Positions 18,081 to 27,461 of a stretch of DNA of 64,000 nt are shown piece after piece. The stretch lies in NCBI RefSeq assembly GCF_007677725.1, contig NZ_VEDF01000002.1, positions 558,001 to 622,000 of the forward strand. Reading direction: 5' to 3'. Position numbers and translations under genes: made by a program. A model generated the notes under the pieces. That model was not told the origin of the DNA, did not search any database, and was given only the letters and a program-made list of their open reading frames with translations. The stretch is from Pseudomonas sp. URMO17WK12:I11 (GTDB taxonomy: Bacteria > Pseudomonadota > Gammaproteobacteria > Pseudomonadales > Pseudomonadaceae). The first letter of the stretch is position 1. Each line of letters starts with the position of its first letter.

Positions 18081-18120
18081 GGGCCGCGACGGCCCCCGAA
18101 CGGGTCGGCCAGGCCGACCC
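18081..18120 (-). promoter_or_regulatory. Two intercistronic hairpins between metI and metQ
   Basis: GGGCCG/CGGCCC (18081-18095) and GGGTCGG/CCGACCC (18102-18120) form two GC-rich stems just upstream of the metQ ribosome site. No U-run follows. Such stems can protect an mRNA end after processing, which would let the binding protein be made in excess. Confidence 0.6.
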
Positions 18121-18128
18121 CATTGGGG

Positions 18129-18803
18129 TTACTTACGGGAAAAATGCACGACCAGTTTGTCGCCCACGCTCTGCAGAATCTGCACCAGCACCAGCAACAG
18201 CACCACGGTCACTACCATCACGTCGGTCTGGAAGCGCTGGTAGCCGAAGCGGATCGCCAGATCGCCAAGACCGCCTGCACCGACCACACCGGCCATTGCG
18301 GTGTAGGACACCAGGGTAATGGCGGTGACGGTGATGGCCGCGAAGATACCCGGACGGGCCTCGGGCAACAGCGCGCTGGTGATGATCTGCCGGGTGGTGG
18401 CGCCCATCGACTGGGTAGCCTCGATGATGCCGCGGTCCACTTCCCGCAATGCGGTTTCCACCAGGCGTGCGAAGAACGGCGTGGCGCCGACGACCAGCGG
18501 CGGGATGGCCCCGGCGACGCCCAGCGAAGTGCCGGTGATCAGTACGGTGATCGGGATCATCACGATCAGCAGGATGATGAACGGCAGCGACCGCAGGATA
18601 TTGACCACCAGCGACAGCAAGGCGTACACGCCCTTCTGCTCGAACATCTGCTTCGGCCCGCAGAGAAACAGCAGCACGCCCAGCGGCAAGCCCAGCAGCA
18701 CGGTGAAGAACAGCGAGCCGAACAACATGATCATGGTATCGACGCTGGCCAGCCAGATTTCGGACCAGTCGACGTTGGCGAAGAAATTCAGAGCGTCCAT
18801 CAA
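18129..18803 (-). CDS. metI: D-methionine ABC transporter permease
   Basis: A 224-residue inner-membrane protein with about five helices and the MetI coupling-loop sequence [22 protein letters not shown] (EAA motif) near 135-155. It forms the channel of the importer with MetN. The start overlaps the metN stop by 4 bp, giving tight coupling. Length is usual for the family. Confidence 0.94.
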   Translation of the reverse strand: MMDALNFFANVDWSEIWLASVDTMIMLFGSLFFTVLLGLPLGVLLFLCGPKQMFEQKGVYALLSLVVNILRSLPFIILLIVMIPITVLITGTSLGVAGAIPPLVVGATPFFARLVETALREVDRGIIEATQSMGATTRQIITSALLPEARPGIFAAITVTAITLVSYTAMAGVVGAGGLGDLAIRFGYQRFQTDVMVVTVVLLLVLVQILQSVGDKLVVHFSRK

Positions 18804-19807
18804 CGCAGTACCTCCATATGTACATCAGCTGCCGTGAAGCGGGCGAAGGCCGCTTCCATGTCCCCGCCGATCAAGGCAAGGGTGAGCTGGCCATAGGGAA
18901 CATCCTTGATGCGGTCGATACGCCCGGCCAGGATGCTGTAGTCGACGCCGGTCTCGCGCGCCACGGTGCCCAGCAGCGGTGCATAGGTAGCATCGCCCTG
19001 GAACGTCAGGCGCACGATGCGCCCTGGCACGTGGGCGAAGTCGTCGCGCTGCTCGCCTTCATCGACCTGTTCGTCTTCCTGGACGAAGCGTTTGGTGGTC
19101 GGATGCTGCGGGTGCAGGAACACATCGGCCACCGAGCCTTGCTCGACGATCTGGCCGGCGTCCATCACCGCCACGCGGTCACAGACACGGCGGATCACGT
19201 CCATTTCATGGGTGATCAGCACGATGGTCAGTTTCAGTTCGCGGTTGATCTCGGCCAGCAGCTGCAGCACCGAAGCCGTGGTCTGCGGGTCGAGGGCGCT
19301 GGTGGCCTCGTCGCACAGCAGGATCTTCGGGTTGGTCGACAGCGCGCGGGCAATGCCGACCCGCTGCTTCTGCCCGCCGGACAGCTGCGCCGGGTACTTG
19401 CGCGCGTGGTCCTGCAGGCCGACCCGGGCCAGCAGTTCGGTGACGCGCTGGTCGATCTCGCTGCGCGACAATTCACCGGCCAGGGTCAATGGCAGGGCGA
19501 CGTTGTCGGCCACGGTTTTCGACGCCAGCAGGTTGAAGTGCTGGAAGATCATCCCGACTTGCTGGCGCAAGCCGCGCAGTTGGCTGGCGTTGAACGCGGT
19601 GACGTCTTCGCCGTCGACGATGATCGTGCCGCCGGAAGGTTCTTCAAGGCGGTTGATCAGGCGCAGCAAGGTGCTCTTGCCGGCACCGGAATGGCCGATC
19701 AGGCCGAACACCTGGCCGTTATCGATGGTCAGGCTGGTCGGGTGCAGTGCGGGGATTTCCCTACCGGCGACGCGGTAGGTCTTGTGTACTCGTTGGAACT
19801 CGATCAC
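18800..19807 (-). CDS. metN: D-methionine ABC transporter ATPase with NIL domain
   Basis: The 335-residue protein has Walker A GHSGAGKS (38-45), the signature LSGGQKQR (about 142-149), Walker [13 protein letters not shown] and the switch His in LITHEMD. A C-terminal NIL domain (about 260-335) senses methionine and inhibits transport when the pool is full, as in E. coli MetN. It is the first gene of the operon, with 224 bp to the divergent catalase gene. Confidence 0.95.
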   Translation of the reverse strand: MIEFQRVHKTYRVAGREIPALHPTSLTIDNGQVFGLIGHSGAGKSTLLRLINRLEEPSGGTIIVDGEDVTAFNASQLRGLRQQVGMIFQHFNLLASKTVADNVALPLTLAGELSRSEIDQRVTELLARVGLQDHARKYPAQLSGGQKQRVGIARALSTNPKILLCDEATSALDPQTTASVLQLLAEINRELKLTIVLITHEMDVIRRVCDRVAVMDAGQIVEQGSVADVFLHPQHPTTKRFVQEDEQVDEGEQRDDFAHVPGRIVRLTFQGDATYAPLLGTVARETGVDYSILAGRIDRIKDVPYGQLTLALIGGDMEAAFARFTAADVHMEVLR

Positions 19808-20031
19808 GTAGCGAACCTTGTGGGGCGCATGGAATTGGGGTCAGCGGTTGGCTGGGTCGCGCATTTTAGCCTTTTCCACTGGCTGTTCTTAGCATTTATT
19901 TCGTCATCCACCAATCCTTAGGGCATATCACGACAACCGGTAATCCCGATTGAACGCTCAGCGGGGCGCCCCAGTCATTAGTAGAACGAGCCCGACGAGG
20001 GCACGCCTGATGACTGATAAGGAGAGCCGAG

Positions 20032-22176
20032 ATGCCCAGCAAGAACCCGGATTCGCCGAAACAGAGCCAGCTCGCCGGCACCGACACCCCAGACCGCGCC
20101 AATACCAACGCCAAGCTGCAGGCGCTGGAGAAAGCCCGTAGCGATGCCACCGGCCAAGCGCTGCGCACCAACCAGGGCGTGCGCATCGCCGACAACCAGA
20201 ACACGCTCAAGGTCGGCCCCCGCGGCCCCTCGCTGCTTGAAGACTTCATCATGCGCGAGAAGATCACGCACTTCGACCACGAGCGCATCCCTGAGCGTAT
20301 CGTGCATGCCCGTGGTACGGGTGCTCACGGTTACTTCCAGAGCTATGGCAAGCATGCCGAGCTGACCAAGGCTGGCTTCCTCCAGGACCCGGAAAAACAG
20401 ACTCCGGTGTTCGTGCGCTTCTCCACCGTGCAAGGCCCGCGCGGCTCGGGCGATACGGTGCGTGACGTCCGCGGCTTCGCGGTGAAGTTCTTTACCGACG
20501 AAGGTAACTTCGACCTGGTCGGCAACAACATGCCGGTGTTCTTCATTCAGGACGCGATCAAATTCCCCGATTTCGTGCACGCGGTAAAACCTGAGCCGCA
20601 CAATGAGATCCCCACTGGCGGTTCGGCCCATGACACCTTCTGGGACTTCGTCTCACTGGTGCCCGAGTCGGCGCACATGGTGGTCTGGGCCATGTCCGAC
20701 CGGGCGATTCCGCGCAGCCTGCGGATGATGGAAGGCTTTGGCGTGCACACCTTCCGCCTGATCAACGCCGAAGGCGTGGCCAGCTTCGTCAAATTCCATT
20801 GGAAACCCCGTCAGGGCGTGCATTCACTGCTGTGGGACGAGGCGCAGAAACTGGCGGGCAAGGACACCGACTTCCAGCGCCGTGACCTCTGGGAAGCCAT
20901 CGAAACCGGCGACTATCCCGAATGGGAGCTGGGCGTGCAGATCGTTGCCGAAGCCGACGAGCACAAGTTCGACTTCGACCTGCTGGACCCGACCAAGATC
21001 ATCCCGGAAGAGCTGGTGCCGGTGACGCCGCTGGGCAAGATGGTGCTCAACCGCAACCCGGACAACTTCTTCGCTGAAGTCGAGCAGGTCGCCTTCTGCC
21101 CTGGCCACATCGTGCCAGGCATCGACTTCACCAACGACCCGTTGCTGCAGGGTCGCCTGTTCTCCTACACCGACACGCAGATCAGCCGTCTGGGCGGGCC
21201 TAATTTCCACCAGATCCCGATCAACCAGCCGGTGGCGCCGAACCACAACAACCAGCGCGATGCGATGCATCAGCACATCGTGCACAAGGGGCGTGCTTCC
21301 TACGAGCCCAACTCGATCGATGGCGGCTGGCCCAAGGAGACGCCGCCAGCGGCGCAGGATGGTGGTTTCGAGAGCTACCAGGAACGCATCGACGCGCACA
21401 AGATCCGCCAGCGCAGCGATTCGTTCAGCGATCACTTCTCCCAGGCGCGCCTGTTCTTCCAGAGCATGAGCCCGACCGAGCAGCAGCACATCATCAAGGC
21501 CTACAGCTTCGAGCTGGGCAAGGTCGAGCGCGAGCACATCCGCGCGCGTCAGGTTAATGAGATTCTGGCCAACATCGACCTCAAGCTGGCCGCTGCGGTG
21601 GCGGAGAACCTCGGCCTGCCAGCACCCACGGCCGGTACTGTGCAGGTCAAGGGCAGCCAACTGGCGAAATCACCAGCCTTGAGCCAGATGAATCATCTCG
21701 GTGTGGTCGGCATCAAGGGGCGCAAGATCGCGGTATTGGTCGCCAACGGCGTGGATGGCACGGCGGTCGATCGCCTGGTCAAGGCGCTGGAGGCGCACAG
21801 CGCGCGTATCCTGCTGCTCGGCCCGACCTCGGCACCAGTGAAAACAGCCGATGGCAAGCAACTGCCGGTCGACGCCTCGATGGAAGGCATGCCTTCGATC
21901 ATGTTCGACGGTGTCGTGGTGCCGGGAGGCAAGGCGTCGCTAGATGCCATGGCCGCCAGTGGCCTGGCCAAGCACTTCCTGCTCGAAGCCTACAAGCACC
22001 TCAAGGCGATCGGCTTTGCCAAGGAGGCCAAGTCCCTGGTCGATGCTCTGGGCCTGAAGGAAGACAAGGGGCTGTTGCTCGGCGACGACCAGAAGACCGT
22101 CGACGCCTTCGTCAAGGCCGTCGAGGGTCACCGTGTGTGGGAGCGTGAGGCAGCGGCTGAAGCCATTCCTGCCTGA
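20032..22176 (+). CDS. katE: Large-subunit catalase (hydroperoxidase II type, clade 2)
   Basis: A 714-residue monofunctional catalase. The catalytic His lies in [12 protein letters not shown] (near 88) and the Asn in [10 protein letters not shown] (near 165); the proximal haem Tyr is in RLFSYTDTQ (near 380). After the core, a flavodoxin/GATase-like C-terminal domain (about 560-705) marks the large clade 2 enzymes. No export signal is seen. AAGGAG lies 8 nt before the ATG. Clade 2 catalases are generally RpoS-controlled in this group; I could not pick out a firm promoter in the 224-bp gap to metN, though TTGAAC near 19949 is a possible -35. Confidence 0.94.
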   Translation: MPSKNPDSPKQSQLAGTDTPDRANTNAKLQALEKARSDATGQALRTNQGVRIADNQNTLKVGPRGPSLLEDFIMREKITHFDHERIPERIVHARGTGAHGYFQSYGKHAELTKAGFLQDPEKQTPVFVRFSTVQGPRGSGDTVRDVRGFAVKFFTDEGNFDLVGNNMPVFFIQDAIKFPDFVHAVKPEPHNEIPTGGSAHDTFWDFVSLVPESAHMVVWAMSDRAIPRSLRMMEGFGVHTFRLINAEGVASFVKFHWKPRQGVHSLLWDEAQKLAGKDTDFQRRDLWEAIETGDYPEWELGVQIVAEADEHKFDFDLLDPTKIIPEELVPVTPLGKMVLNRNPDNFFAEVEQVAFCPGHIVPGIDFTNDPLLQGRLFSYTDTQISRLGGPNFHQIPINQPVAPNHNNQRDAMHQHIVHKGRASYEPNSIDGGWPKETPPAAQDGGFESYQERIDAHKIRQRSDSFSDHFSQARLFFQSMSPTEQQHIIKAYSFELGKVEREHIRARQVNEILANIDLKLAAAVAENLGLPAPTAGTVQVKGSQLAKSPALSQMNHLGVVGIKGRKIAVLVANGVDGTAVDRLVKALEAHSARILLLGPTSAPVKTADGKQLPVDASMEGMPSIMFDGVVVPGGKASLDAMAASGLAKHFLLEAYKHLKAIGFAKEAKSLVDALGLKEDKGLLLGDDQKTVDAFVKAVEGHRVWEREAAAEAIPA

Positions 22177-22188
22177 TGCCAGCCAAGC

Positions 22189-22212
22189 GCGGGGCAAGCC
22201 AGCTTGCCCCGC
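22189..22212. terminator. Hairpin terminator-like element after katE
   Basis: GCGGGGCAAG and CTTGCCCCGC form a perfect 10-bp stem with loop CCAG, 12 bp after the katE stop and just before the convergent lipoprotein gene ends. No T-run follows, so termination efficiency is uncertain. Confidence 0.6.
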
Positions 22213-22219
22213 CTCGGCC

Positions 22220-22927
22220 TTATTGCTGGTGCGGCACCAGCACCACCTGCGCCGGCAGCGAACGCTGGATCTGGTGCTTCTGTTTCAGCGCGAACTCACT
22301 GTCGAGCTTGTGCACGCGTTTTTCCAACAGGGTCTTGAGCCACGGCGCGTCTTGCGTACGCGGGACCTGGAACACCACCTCACATTGATAATTGACGACA
22401 TCCTTGGCGATTTCGTCGAGCTGTCGGCGCATGGCTGGCAGGTCGGTGGTTTTCAAGGCGATGACGGTGCTCGGCGCGGTGGGGTCGATGACACGGGCCT
22501 GGGGCTTGGATTCGGCCGCCTTGAGCGCTGCCTCGGCTTTCTCGAGCTCTGCCTTGCGCGCCTCGTGCATGGCGTTGCCGCCGGTAACCGCTGGCGCCTG
22601 GGGCATCAGTGCGCGGGCCCGGGCCAGGGCGGTGGCTGCGGCATTGACGTCGCCTTTCTGCAGCACGATCTGGCTGCGCTTCAGATAGGCCTCGGCCAGC
22701 TGTCGTTGATACTGCTCAAGTCGCGCATCGGCGGGCGCTTGCGCTTGCAGGCCGGCGAGCTGGTCTTCAGCGGTGGCCAATTCATTGCTGGCGATGCTTT
22801 GCTGCAACTGCTGCCAGGGGTCCGCTTGCGCGGGCGCAGCGGCCTGCTCGACCGGGGCGTGCGAACACGCGGCCAGGAACAGTGAAAACGCGGCAACAAG
22901 CAGATAACGGGATGCGAACAGCTTCAT
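22220..22927 (-). CDS. PA5502-type lipoprotein of unknown function
   Basis: A 235-residue protein with a signal peptide and lipobox LAAC (Cys21). The mature part is helical and coiled-coil-like (residues 35-150, Ala/Gln/Leu-rich), like a TPR or adaptor domain, followed by a small compact C-terminal domain with one Cys (NYQCEVVF). In P. aeruginosa a similar gene lies between znuB and metN, the same neighbourhood as here. It follows znuB on the same strand with a 127-bp gap. Function is unknown. Confidence 0.78.
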   Translation of the reverse strand: MKLFASRYLLVAAFSLFLAACSHAPVEQAAAPAQADPWQQLQQSIASNELATAEDQLAGLQAQAPADARLEQYQRQLAEAYLKRSQIVLQKGDVNAAATALARARALMPQAPAVTGGNAMHEARKAELEKAEAALKAAESKPQARVIDPTAPSTVIALKTTDLPAMRRQLDEIAKDVVNYQCEVVFQVPRTQDAPWLKTLLEKRVHKLDSEFALKQKHQIQRSLPAQVVLVPHQQ

Positions 22928-23028
22928 TCCTGCGGCTCTCTATTTGCGCAAAAAGCGAGCAAGTCTACACCCAGGTGCGCACGCTCGAAAACAAGTCTTA
23001 CAGACCCTTTACCCGGTAAAAGGTTGCA

Positions 23029-23048
23029 GGGTGCAGCACAGGGCACCC
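23029..23048 (-). terminator. Weak terminator after znuB
   Basis: On the minus strand GGGTGC and GCACCC form a 6-bp stem 7 bp after the znuB stop, followed by TGCAACCTTTT. A second near-palindrome (CTTTACC/GGTAAAAG) lies next to it at 23007-23022. Confidence 0.4.
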
Positions 23049-23054
23049 GCCTTG

Positions 23055-23837
23055 TCAGCGTTTGGGCAGGGCCAGGCTCAGCAAGAATAGCACTGCTGCA
23101 CAGACCACGATCGACGGCCCGGCCGGGGTGTCCTTGAACCAGGACAGCGCCAGGCCGCCGCAGACCGCCGTCACCCCGAGCAGGCTGGCGCCCAGGGCCA
23201 TCTGTTCCGGTGAGCGGGCGTGACGCTGCGCCGCAGCGGCGGGAATGATCAACAGCGAGGTGATCAACAGCACGCCGACGATTTTCATGGCCACGGCGAT
23301 CACCACGGCAATCAACAGCATCAGGGCCATGCGCAAACCGGCGACCGGCAGCCCCTCGACCGTGGCCAGTTCCTCATGCACGGTGACCGCAAGCAATGGC
23401 CGCCACAGTGCCGCCAACAGCAGCAGCACCAAGGCACTACCCCCGAGGATCCAGGCCAGGTCGGTGGGGCTGATCGCCAGCAGGTCGCCGAACAGGTACG
23501 CCATCAGGTCGATGCGTACGTCGTGCATGAAGCTCAGCACAACCAGCCCCAGCGACAGGGTACTGGGGGCGAGAATGCCCAGCAGCGTGTCGGAGGCCAG
23601 GGGCTGGCGTTGCTGCAAGGTCACCAGCAGGATCGCCAGGAGCAGGCAGCCCACGGTCACCGCGAGGGCCGGGCTGACGTCCAGCACGAAGCCCATGGCC
23701 ACCCCAAGCAGCGCCGCGTGGGACAGGGTGTCGCCAAAATACGCCATGCGCCGCCAGACCACGAACGAGCCGAGCGGACCTGCTACAACGGCCAAGGACA
23801 AACCAGCGAGCAGGGCGTAAAGAAGAAAATCAGCCAT
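23055..23837 (-). CDS. znuB: Zinc ABC transporter permease
   Basis: A 260-residue ABC-3 family permease with about eight helices. The motif [15 protein letters not shown] (near 35-50) and the central ISPTDLAWI segment are typical of ZnuB. I start it at 23837 ([12 protein letters not shown]); the longer open frame runs into the znuC tail. The start overlaps the znuC stop by 8 bp, so expression is coupled. It imports zinc through the inner membrane with ZnuA and ZnuC. Confidence 0.93.
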   Translation of the reverse strand: MADFLLYALLAGLSLAVVAGPLGSFVVWRRMAYFGDTLSHAALLGVAMGFVLDVSPALAVTVGCLLLAILLVTLQQRQPLASDTLLGILAPSTLSLGLVVLSFMHDVRIDLMAYLFGDLLAISPTDLAWILGGSALVLLLLAALWRPLLAVTVHEELATVEGLPVAGLRMALMLLIAVVIAVAMKIVGVLLITSLLIIPAAAAQRHARSPEQMALGASLLGVTAVCGGLALSWFKDTPAGPSIVVCAAVLFLLSLALPKR

Positions 23838-24603
23838 GCTTGCAATGTTCTCCGTGGACATGGGGGGCGGGGGTGACCACCGAGCCGTGCAGGTCATGGC
23901 TGTGGTCATGATGGTGGTGATAAACGGCCAGGCTTGGCGCATTCTGGCCAAACAGTTCGACGAAGGCTGGGTCGTTGCTGACCTGCTCGGGGTGACCGGA
24001 GCAGCAGATATGACGGTTCAGGCATACCACCTGGTCGGTCGCGCTCATCACCAGATGCAGGTCGTGGGAGACCATCAGCACGCCGCAGCCGTGGCGATCA
24101 CGCAGACGGGTGATAAGGTTGTAGAGCTCGGTCTGGCCAACCACGTCGACGCCTTGCACCGGCTCGTCCAGCACCAGGAGCTGCGGCGCGCGCAGCAGCG
24201 CTCGGGCCAGCAGCACCCGCTGCATCTCGCCGCCGGAGACAGTCTGGATCGGGCTGTCGATGACCTGCTCGGCGCCCACCTCTTGCAGTGCCGCCACCGC
24301 CGCTGCGCGGTCAACCCCGGGCACCAGGCGCAGGAAGCGCAACACCGATAACGGCAAGGTGGCATCGACCTGGATCTTCTGCGGCATGTAGCCCACACGC
24401 AGCTTGGGCTTGCGCCAGACCTTGCCGCGATGGGGTTTGAGCAGGCCGAGCACGGCACGCACCAAGGTGGTTTTGCCGGCACCGTTGGGGCCGATCAGGG
24501 TGACGATCTGGCCGGGCGACACCGCCAGGTCGATGCTGTCGAGCACGGCCTCGCCTGCAAAGCTGACGCCGACCTGCTCAAGGCGGATCAGGGCATCACT
24601 CAT
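23830..24603 (-). CDS. znuC: Zinc ABC transporter ATPase with His-rich tail
   Basis: The 257-residue protein has Walker A GPNGAGKT (about 35-42), signature VSGGEMQR and Walker [13 protein letters not shown]. Its last 30 residues are very rich in histidine (HHHHDHSHD and [10 protein letters not shown]), likely a zinc-binding regulatory tail seen in several ZnuC proteins. The ATG at 24603 overlaps the zur stop as ATGA. Order zur-znuC-znuB forms one operon. Confidence 0.94.
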   Translation of the reverse strand: MSDALIRLEQVGVSFAGEAVLDSIDLAVSPGQIVTLIGPNGAGKTTLVRAVLGLLKPHRGKVWRKPKLRVGYMPQKIQVDATLPLSVLRFLRLVPGVDRAAAVAALQEVGAEQVIDSPIQTVSGGEMQRVLLARALLRAPQLLVLDEPVQGVDVVGQTELYNLITRLRDRHGCGVLMVSHDLHLVMSATDQVVCLNRHICCSGHPEQVSNDPAFVELFGQNAPSLAVYHHHHDHSHDLHGSVVTPAPHVHGEHCKHG

Positions 24604-25085
24604 GCTGCGCTCCGGCAGTTGGCACACAGGCCGACGATTTCAACCGTCTGCGTCTCGACGCTGAAGCCGACATCCTTGGCACTGGCGATGATCGCGCCGC
24701 TGATGCTGTCCTGTTCCAGCTCGATGGCCACGTGGCATTCCCGGCAGATCAGGAATTGGCCTTGGTGCACATGCTCCGGGTGGCTGCAGCCGATGAAGGC
24801 GTTGAGCGAGGCGATGCGGTGAACCAGGCCGTTTTCCAGCAGGAAGTCCAGCGCGCGGTACACCGTGGGCGGGGCTGCCCGGCGGCCGTCCTGCTCGCTG
24901 AGCACGGCAAGGATGTCGTAGGCGCCCAGCGGCTTGTGGCTCTGCCACACCAGCTCCAGCACCCGCCGGCGCAACGCGGTCAGGCGCAAGCCTTGGCGGG
25001 TGCACAGCGCATCGGCTTCAGCCAGCGCGCTGTGGACGCAGTGGGAATGGTCATGGGGACGGTGGGCCAGCGGCGTGATGGACAT
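24600..25085 (-). CDS. zur: Zinc uptake regulator Zur (Fur family)
   Basis: A 161-residue Fur-family repressor: winged helix (about 30-95, with [18 protein letters not shown]) and a dimerisation domain with structural zinc cysteines in CREC and CANC. The N-terminus is His-rich ([11 protein letters not shown]). When zinc is ample it represses uptake genes. It is divergent from znuA across 66 bp that hold a candidate Zur box, and it heads zur-znuCB, so it likely represses its own operon. Confidence 0.93.
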   Translation of the reverse strand: MSITPLAHRPHDHSHCVHSALAEADALCTRQGLRLTALRRRVLELVWQSHKPLGAYDILAVLSEQDGRRAAPPTVYRALDFLLENGLVHRIASLNAFIGCSHPEHVHQGQFLICRECHVAIELEQDSISGAIIASAKDVGFSVETQTVEIVGLCANCRSAA

Positions 25086-25109
25086 GGGCAGCGACGGTTC
25101 TGGATAGAG

Positions 25110-25124
25110 ACGTTATTATGTTAC
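25110..25124. promoter_or_regulatory. Candidate Zur operator between zur and znuA
   Basis: The AT-rich element ACGTTATTATGTTAC lies in the centre of the 66-bp divergent gap. It is an imperfect inverted repeat (GTTAT/GTAAC halves) similar to proteobacterial Zur boxes built on TGTTATA-type halves. A single site could control both directions. Confidence 0.6.
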
Positions 25125-25151
25125 CTGTTTCTGACGAGTCGAGTATTCCAC

Positions 25152-26060
25152 GTGTCCCGATTCCTTGTACTTTTTGTCGCTTTTATCGCCTGCTCTGCCC
25201 ATGCAGAGGTCAAGGTATTGACCAGCATCAAACCGCTGCAGCAGATCGCCGCCGCTGTGCAGGACGGCCTTGGCAGCCCGGACGTGCTATTGCCACCCGG
25301 CGCCTCGCCGCACCATTACGCGCTGCGTCCCTCGGACGTGCGGCGCGTTGGCAGCGCCGATCTGCTGTACTGGATCGGGCCGGATATGGAGGGCTTCCTG
25401 CCACGTGTGCTGGGCAGCCGCAGCAAGCCGACGGTCGCGGTGCAGTCGCTTGAGGGCATGCATTTGCGCCATTTCGGCGAAGACAGCCATTCTCATGACG
25501 AAGCTGGCGGCGATGACCACGACCATGACCATCGCCCGGGCAGCCTCGATGCCCACCTTTGGCTGTCGTCGCTCAACGCCCGCGTGATCGCAGGCAAGAT
25601 GGCTGCCGACCTGGCGGCAATCGATCCGGCCAACGCTGCGCGTTATCAAGGCAACCTGAAGGCGTTCAATGACCGACTGGACGCTTTGGACGCGCGGATC
25701 AAGACGCGCGTGGCTGGCATTGCCGGCAAGCCGTATTTCGTCTTCCATGAAGCCTTCGATTATTTCGAGTCCGCTTATGGCCTGCAGCACACGGGTGTCT
25801 TCAGCGTGGCGTCGGAGGTCCAGCCCGGTGCCCAGCACGTGGCCGCGATGCGCAAGCGTCTGCAGGAAGTGGGCAAGACCTGCGTGTTCAGCGAGCCACC
25901 GTTGCGGCCGCGTCTGGCCGAGACGCTGACGGCCGGGCTGCCAGTGCGCCTGGCCGAGCTGGATGCCCTGGGCGGCACCGATCCGGTCGATGCCAAAGGC
26001 TACGAGCGCCTGCTCGAGAAACTCAGTAGTGACCTCGCAGGCTGCCTCGAACAGCTGTGA
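25152..26060 (+). CDS. znuA: Zinc ABC transporter periplasmic binding protein
   Basis: The 302-residue protein has a signal peptide ending ACSAHA and the ZnuA zinc ligands: His in SPHHYALRP (near 57), His in DAHLWLS (near 135) and His in FHEAFDYF. Between the first two lies the His/Asp-rich loop (HSHDEAGGDDHDHDH) typical of high-affinity zinc binders. The GTG at 25152 gives the correct signal peptide; no clear Shine-Dalgarno is visible, and a longer frame would run antisense through zur. Confidence 0.9.
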   Translation: MSRFLVLFVAFIACSAHAEVKVLTSIKPLQQIAAAVQDGLGSPDVLLPPGASPHHYALRPSDVRRVGSADLLYWIGPDMEGFLPRVLGSRSKPTVAVQSLEGMHLRHFGEDSHSHDEAGGDDHDHDHRPGSLDAHLWLSSLNARVIAGKMAADLAAIDPANAARYQGNLKAFNDRLDALDARIKTRVAGIAGKPYFVFHEAFDYFESAYGLQHTGVFSVASEVQPGAQHVAAMRKRLQEVGKTCVFSEPPLRPRLAETLTAGLPVRLAELDALGGTDPVDAKGYERLLEKLSSDLAGCLEQL

Positions 26061-26078
26061 AGCAGCGGCAAACTGCCG

Positions 26079-27029
26079 CTAGAGCGCGAAGGGCAGGCGC
26101 AGCGCCACCTGCTGGCGCTGCGCCAGGCGGACTTCGAACTCGCTCGGGTCGTGAATCATCACGTCCATTCCGGCGAACGATTGCGCCGCAATCAGGCGCG
26201 ACAGCCAGAAGCGCACGCAACCTACCCGCAGCATTTGCGGCCACAGCTCGGCTTCTGCGGCGGTGAATGGGCGCAAGGCGGCGTAGGCCGCCAGCAGCGC
26301 CTGGGCGCGCGGCAGGTCGATGGCGCCGTGCTCATCCAGGCACCAGTCGTTGACGGTGATGGCGATGTCATACAGCATCGGGCCGGAACAGGCGTTGTAG
26401 AAATCGATCACACCCGTCAGGTGGGTACCTTCGAACATCACATTGTCGCGGAACAGGTCGGCATGCAGGTTGGCCCGCGGCAGCGCCAGGATCTGCGCCT
26501 TGTGCGCGACGATCTCGTCGAGCGCCGGCTGCAGCAAGGTGGCTTGTTCAGCGCTCAGGCGCGGCAGCAGCTCGGCACCGGCTGCCAGCATCCAGTCCAG
26601 TCCACGGTCGGTGCGGCGCTCGATGATGCGCTGGCGGGTTGCCAGGTGGATGTGCGCCAGCAATTCACCCACCTGCGCGCAGTGCTGGGCGTTTGGCGCC
26701 TTGATGTGCTTGCCGAGCAACCGCGGCTGCAGCAGGGCCGGCTTGCCGCACAACTCGCGCAGGGCGTTGCCGTCGCGATCACGCAGTGCATAGGGAACGG
26801 GCATCTCGGCCTCATGCAGCACGTCCAGCAGTTCGATGAAGAACGGCATGTCTTCGACCGGACCGCGCTCGACCAGCGTCAGGACGAACTCCCCCTGTTC
26901 GAGGCTGACGAAGAAATTGCTGTTCTCGGTGCCGGCGGCAATGCCCTGGAAGTCGAGCAAACGGCCCAGCTCGTACGGCGCCAGAAAGGTTTCCAGCTCA
27001 GGCCGGGTCACGGGGGTGAAGACTGACAT
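26079..27029 (-). CDS. thrB: Homoserine kinase, ThrB aminoglycoside-kinase-like type
   Basis: A 316-residue enzyme of the APH/choline kinase fold, the non-GHMP form of homoserine kinase found in Pseudomonas. Visible are the ATP loop near GTENSNFFV (35-43), the catalytic motif LHADLFRDNVMF (about 200-211) and the DFYNACSGP metal site. It makes O-phosphohomoserine for threonine synthesis. The start at 27029 directly follows a seven-base U-run on the mRNA and lacks a normal ribosome site, which is odd. Confidence 0.92.
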   Translation of the reverse strand: MSVFTPVTRPELETFLAPYELGRLLDFQGIAAGTENSNFFVSLEQGEFVLTLVERGPVEDMPFFIELLDVLHEAEMPVPYALRDRDGNALRELCGKPALLQPRLLGKHIKAPNAQHCAQVGELLAHIHLATRQRIIERRTDRGLDWMLAAGAELLPRLSAEQATLLQPALDEIVAHKAQILALPRANLHADLFRDNVMFEGTHLTGVIDFYNACSGPMLYDIAITVNDWCLDEHGAIDLPRAQALLAAYAALRPFTAAEAELWPQMLRVGCVRFWLSRLIAAQSFAGMDVMIHDPSEFEVRLAQRQQVALRLPFAL

Positions 27030-27033
27030 GATG

Positions 27034-27070
27034 AAAAAAAGCCCATACGGGCACTCCGCTGGGAAGTGCC
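27034..27070 (-). promoter_or_regulatory. Overlapping hairpins and U-run at the thrB start, attenuator-like
   Basis: On the minus strand, GGCACT and AGTGCC (27050-27070) form one stem, extended by CC/GG with a bulged T. GCCC-GTAT-GGGC (27041-27052) forms a second that shares bases with the first, followed by seven T (27034-27040) and then the thrB ATG. The two stems exclude each other. Confidence 0.55.
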
Positions 27071-27099
27071 GGGTTGATGTGAACGGTGCGCGCGTCAGA

Positions 27100-27387
27100 T
27101 TACCACTCGAAGATCTTCCAGGACGGAATCAGCATGTCCGGTTGGTCGGAACGAATGAAATTGCCGTCGGAGCCATCGGCGCGGACCAGGAAATACGGCT
27201 TGCCGTTTTTCGGCGTGATCTTGATCGCATACAGGAAGCCGTTTTGTCGGTATTCCTGGATGGTTTTATCGCCTTCCGTGCGAATGGTTACCTCGGGATC
27301 GGCCGAGGGGGCGTCGTCCGCCGCCAGGGTGACGACCGGCAGCGTTGCCAACAGGCCGAGCAGTAACAGGCGATTGAGTGAACGCAT
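27100..27387 (-). CDS. DUF2782 small secreted protein
   Basis: A 95-residue protein with a signal peptide (cleavage near TLAADD, 22-24). The mature domain, with the motifs YRQNGFLYAIKI and GKPYFLVRADG, matches DUF2782, a short beta-rich periplasmic domain of unknown role. It precedes thrB by 70 bp on the same strand and is divergent from polA by 74 bp. This trio is conserved in Pseudomonas. Confidence 0.85.
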   Translation of the reverse strand: MRSLNRLLLLGLLATLPVVTLAADDAPSADPEVTIRTEGDKTIQEYRQNGFLYAIKITPKNGKPYFLVRADGSDGNFIRSDQPDMLIPSWKIFEW

Positions 27388-27461
27388 GATAACCTAGTCC
27401 CTTTGTCGTCATTGATCCGGCTATTCTAGCTCCGGACCCGCCGAAAAGGTTGATTCTGCTC

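Noticed and set aside
24732..25151. Upstream extension of znuA through zur
   Set aside because: It would add 140 residues antisense to zur. The signal peptide begins at 25152, where the divergent gap ends.
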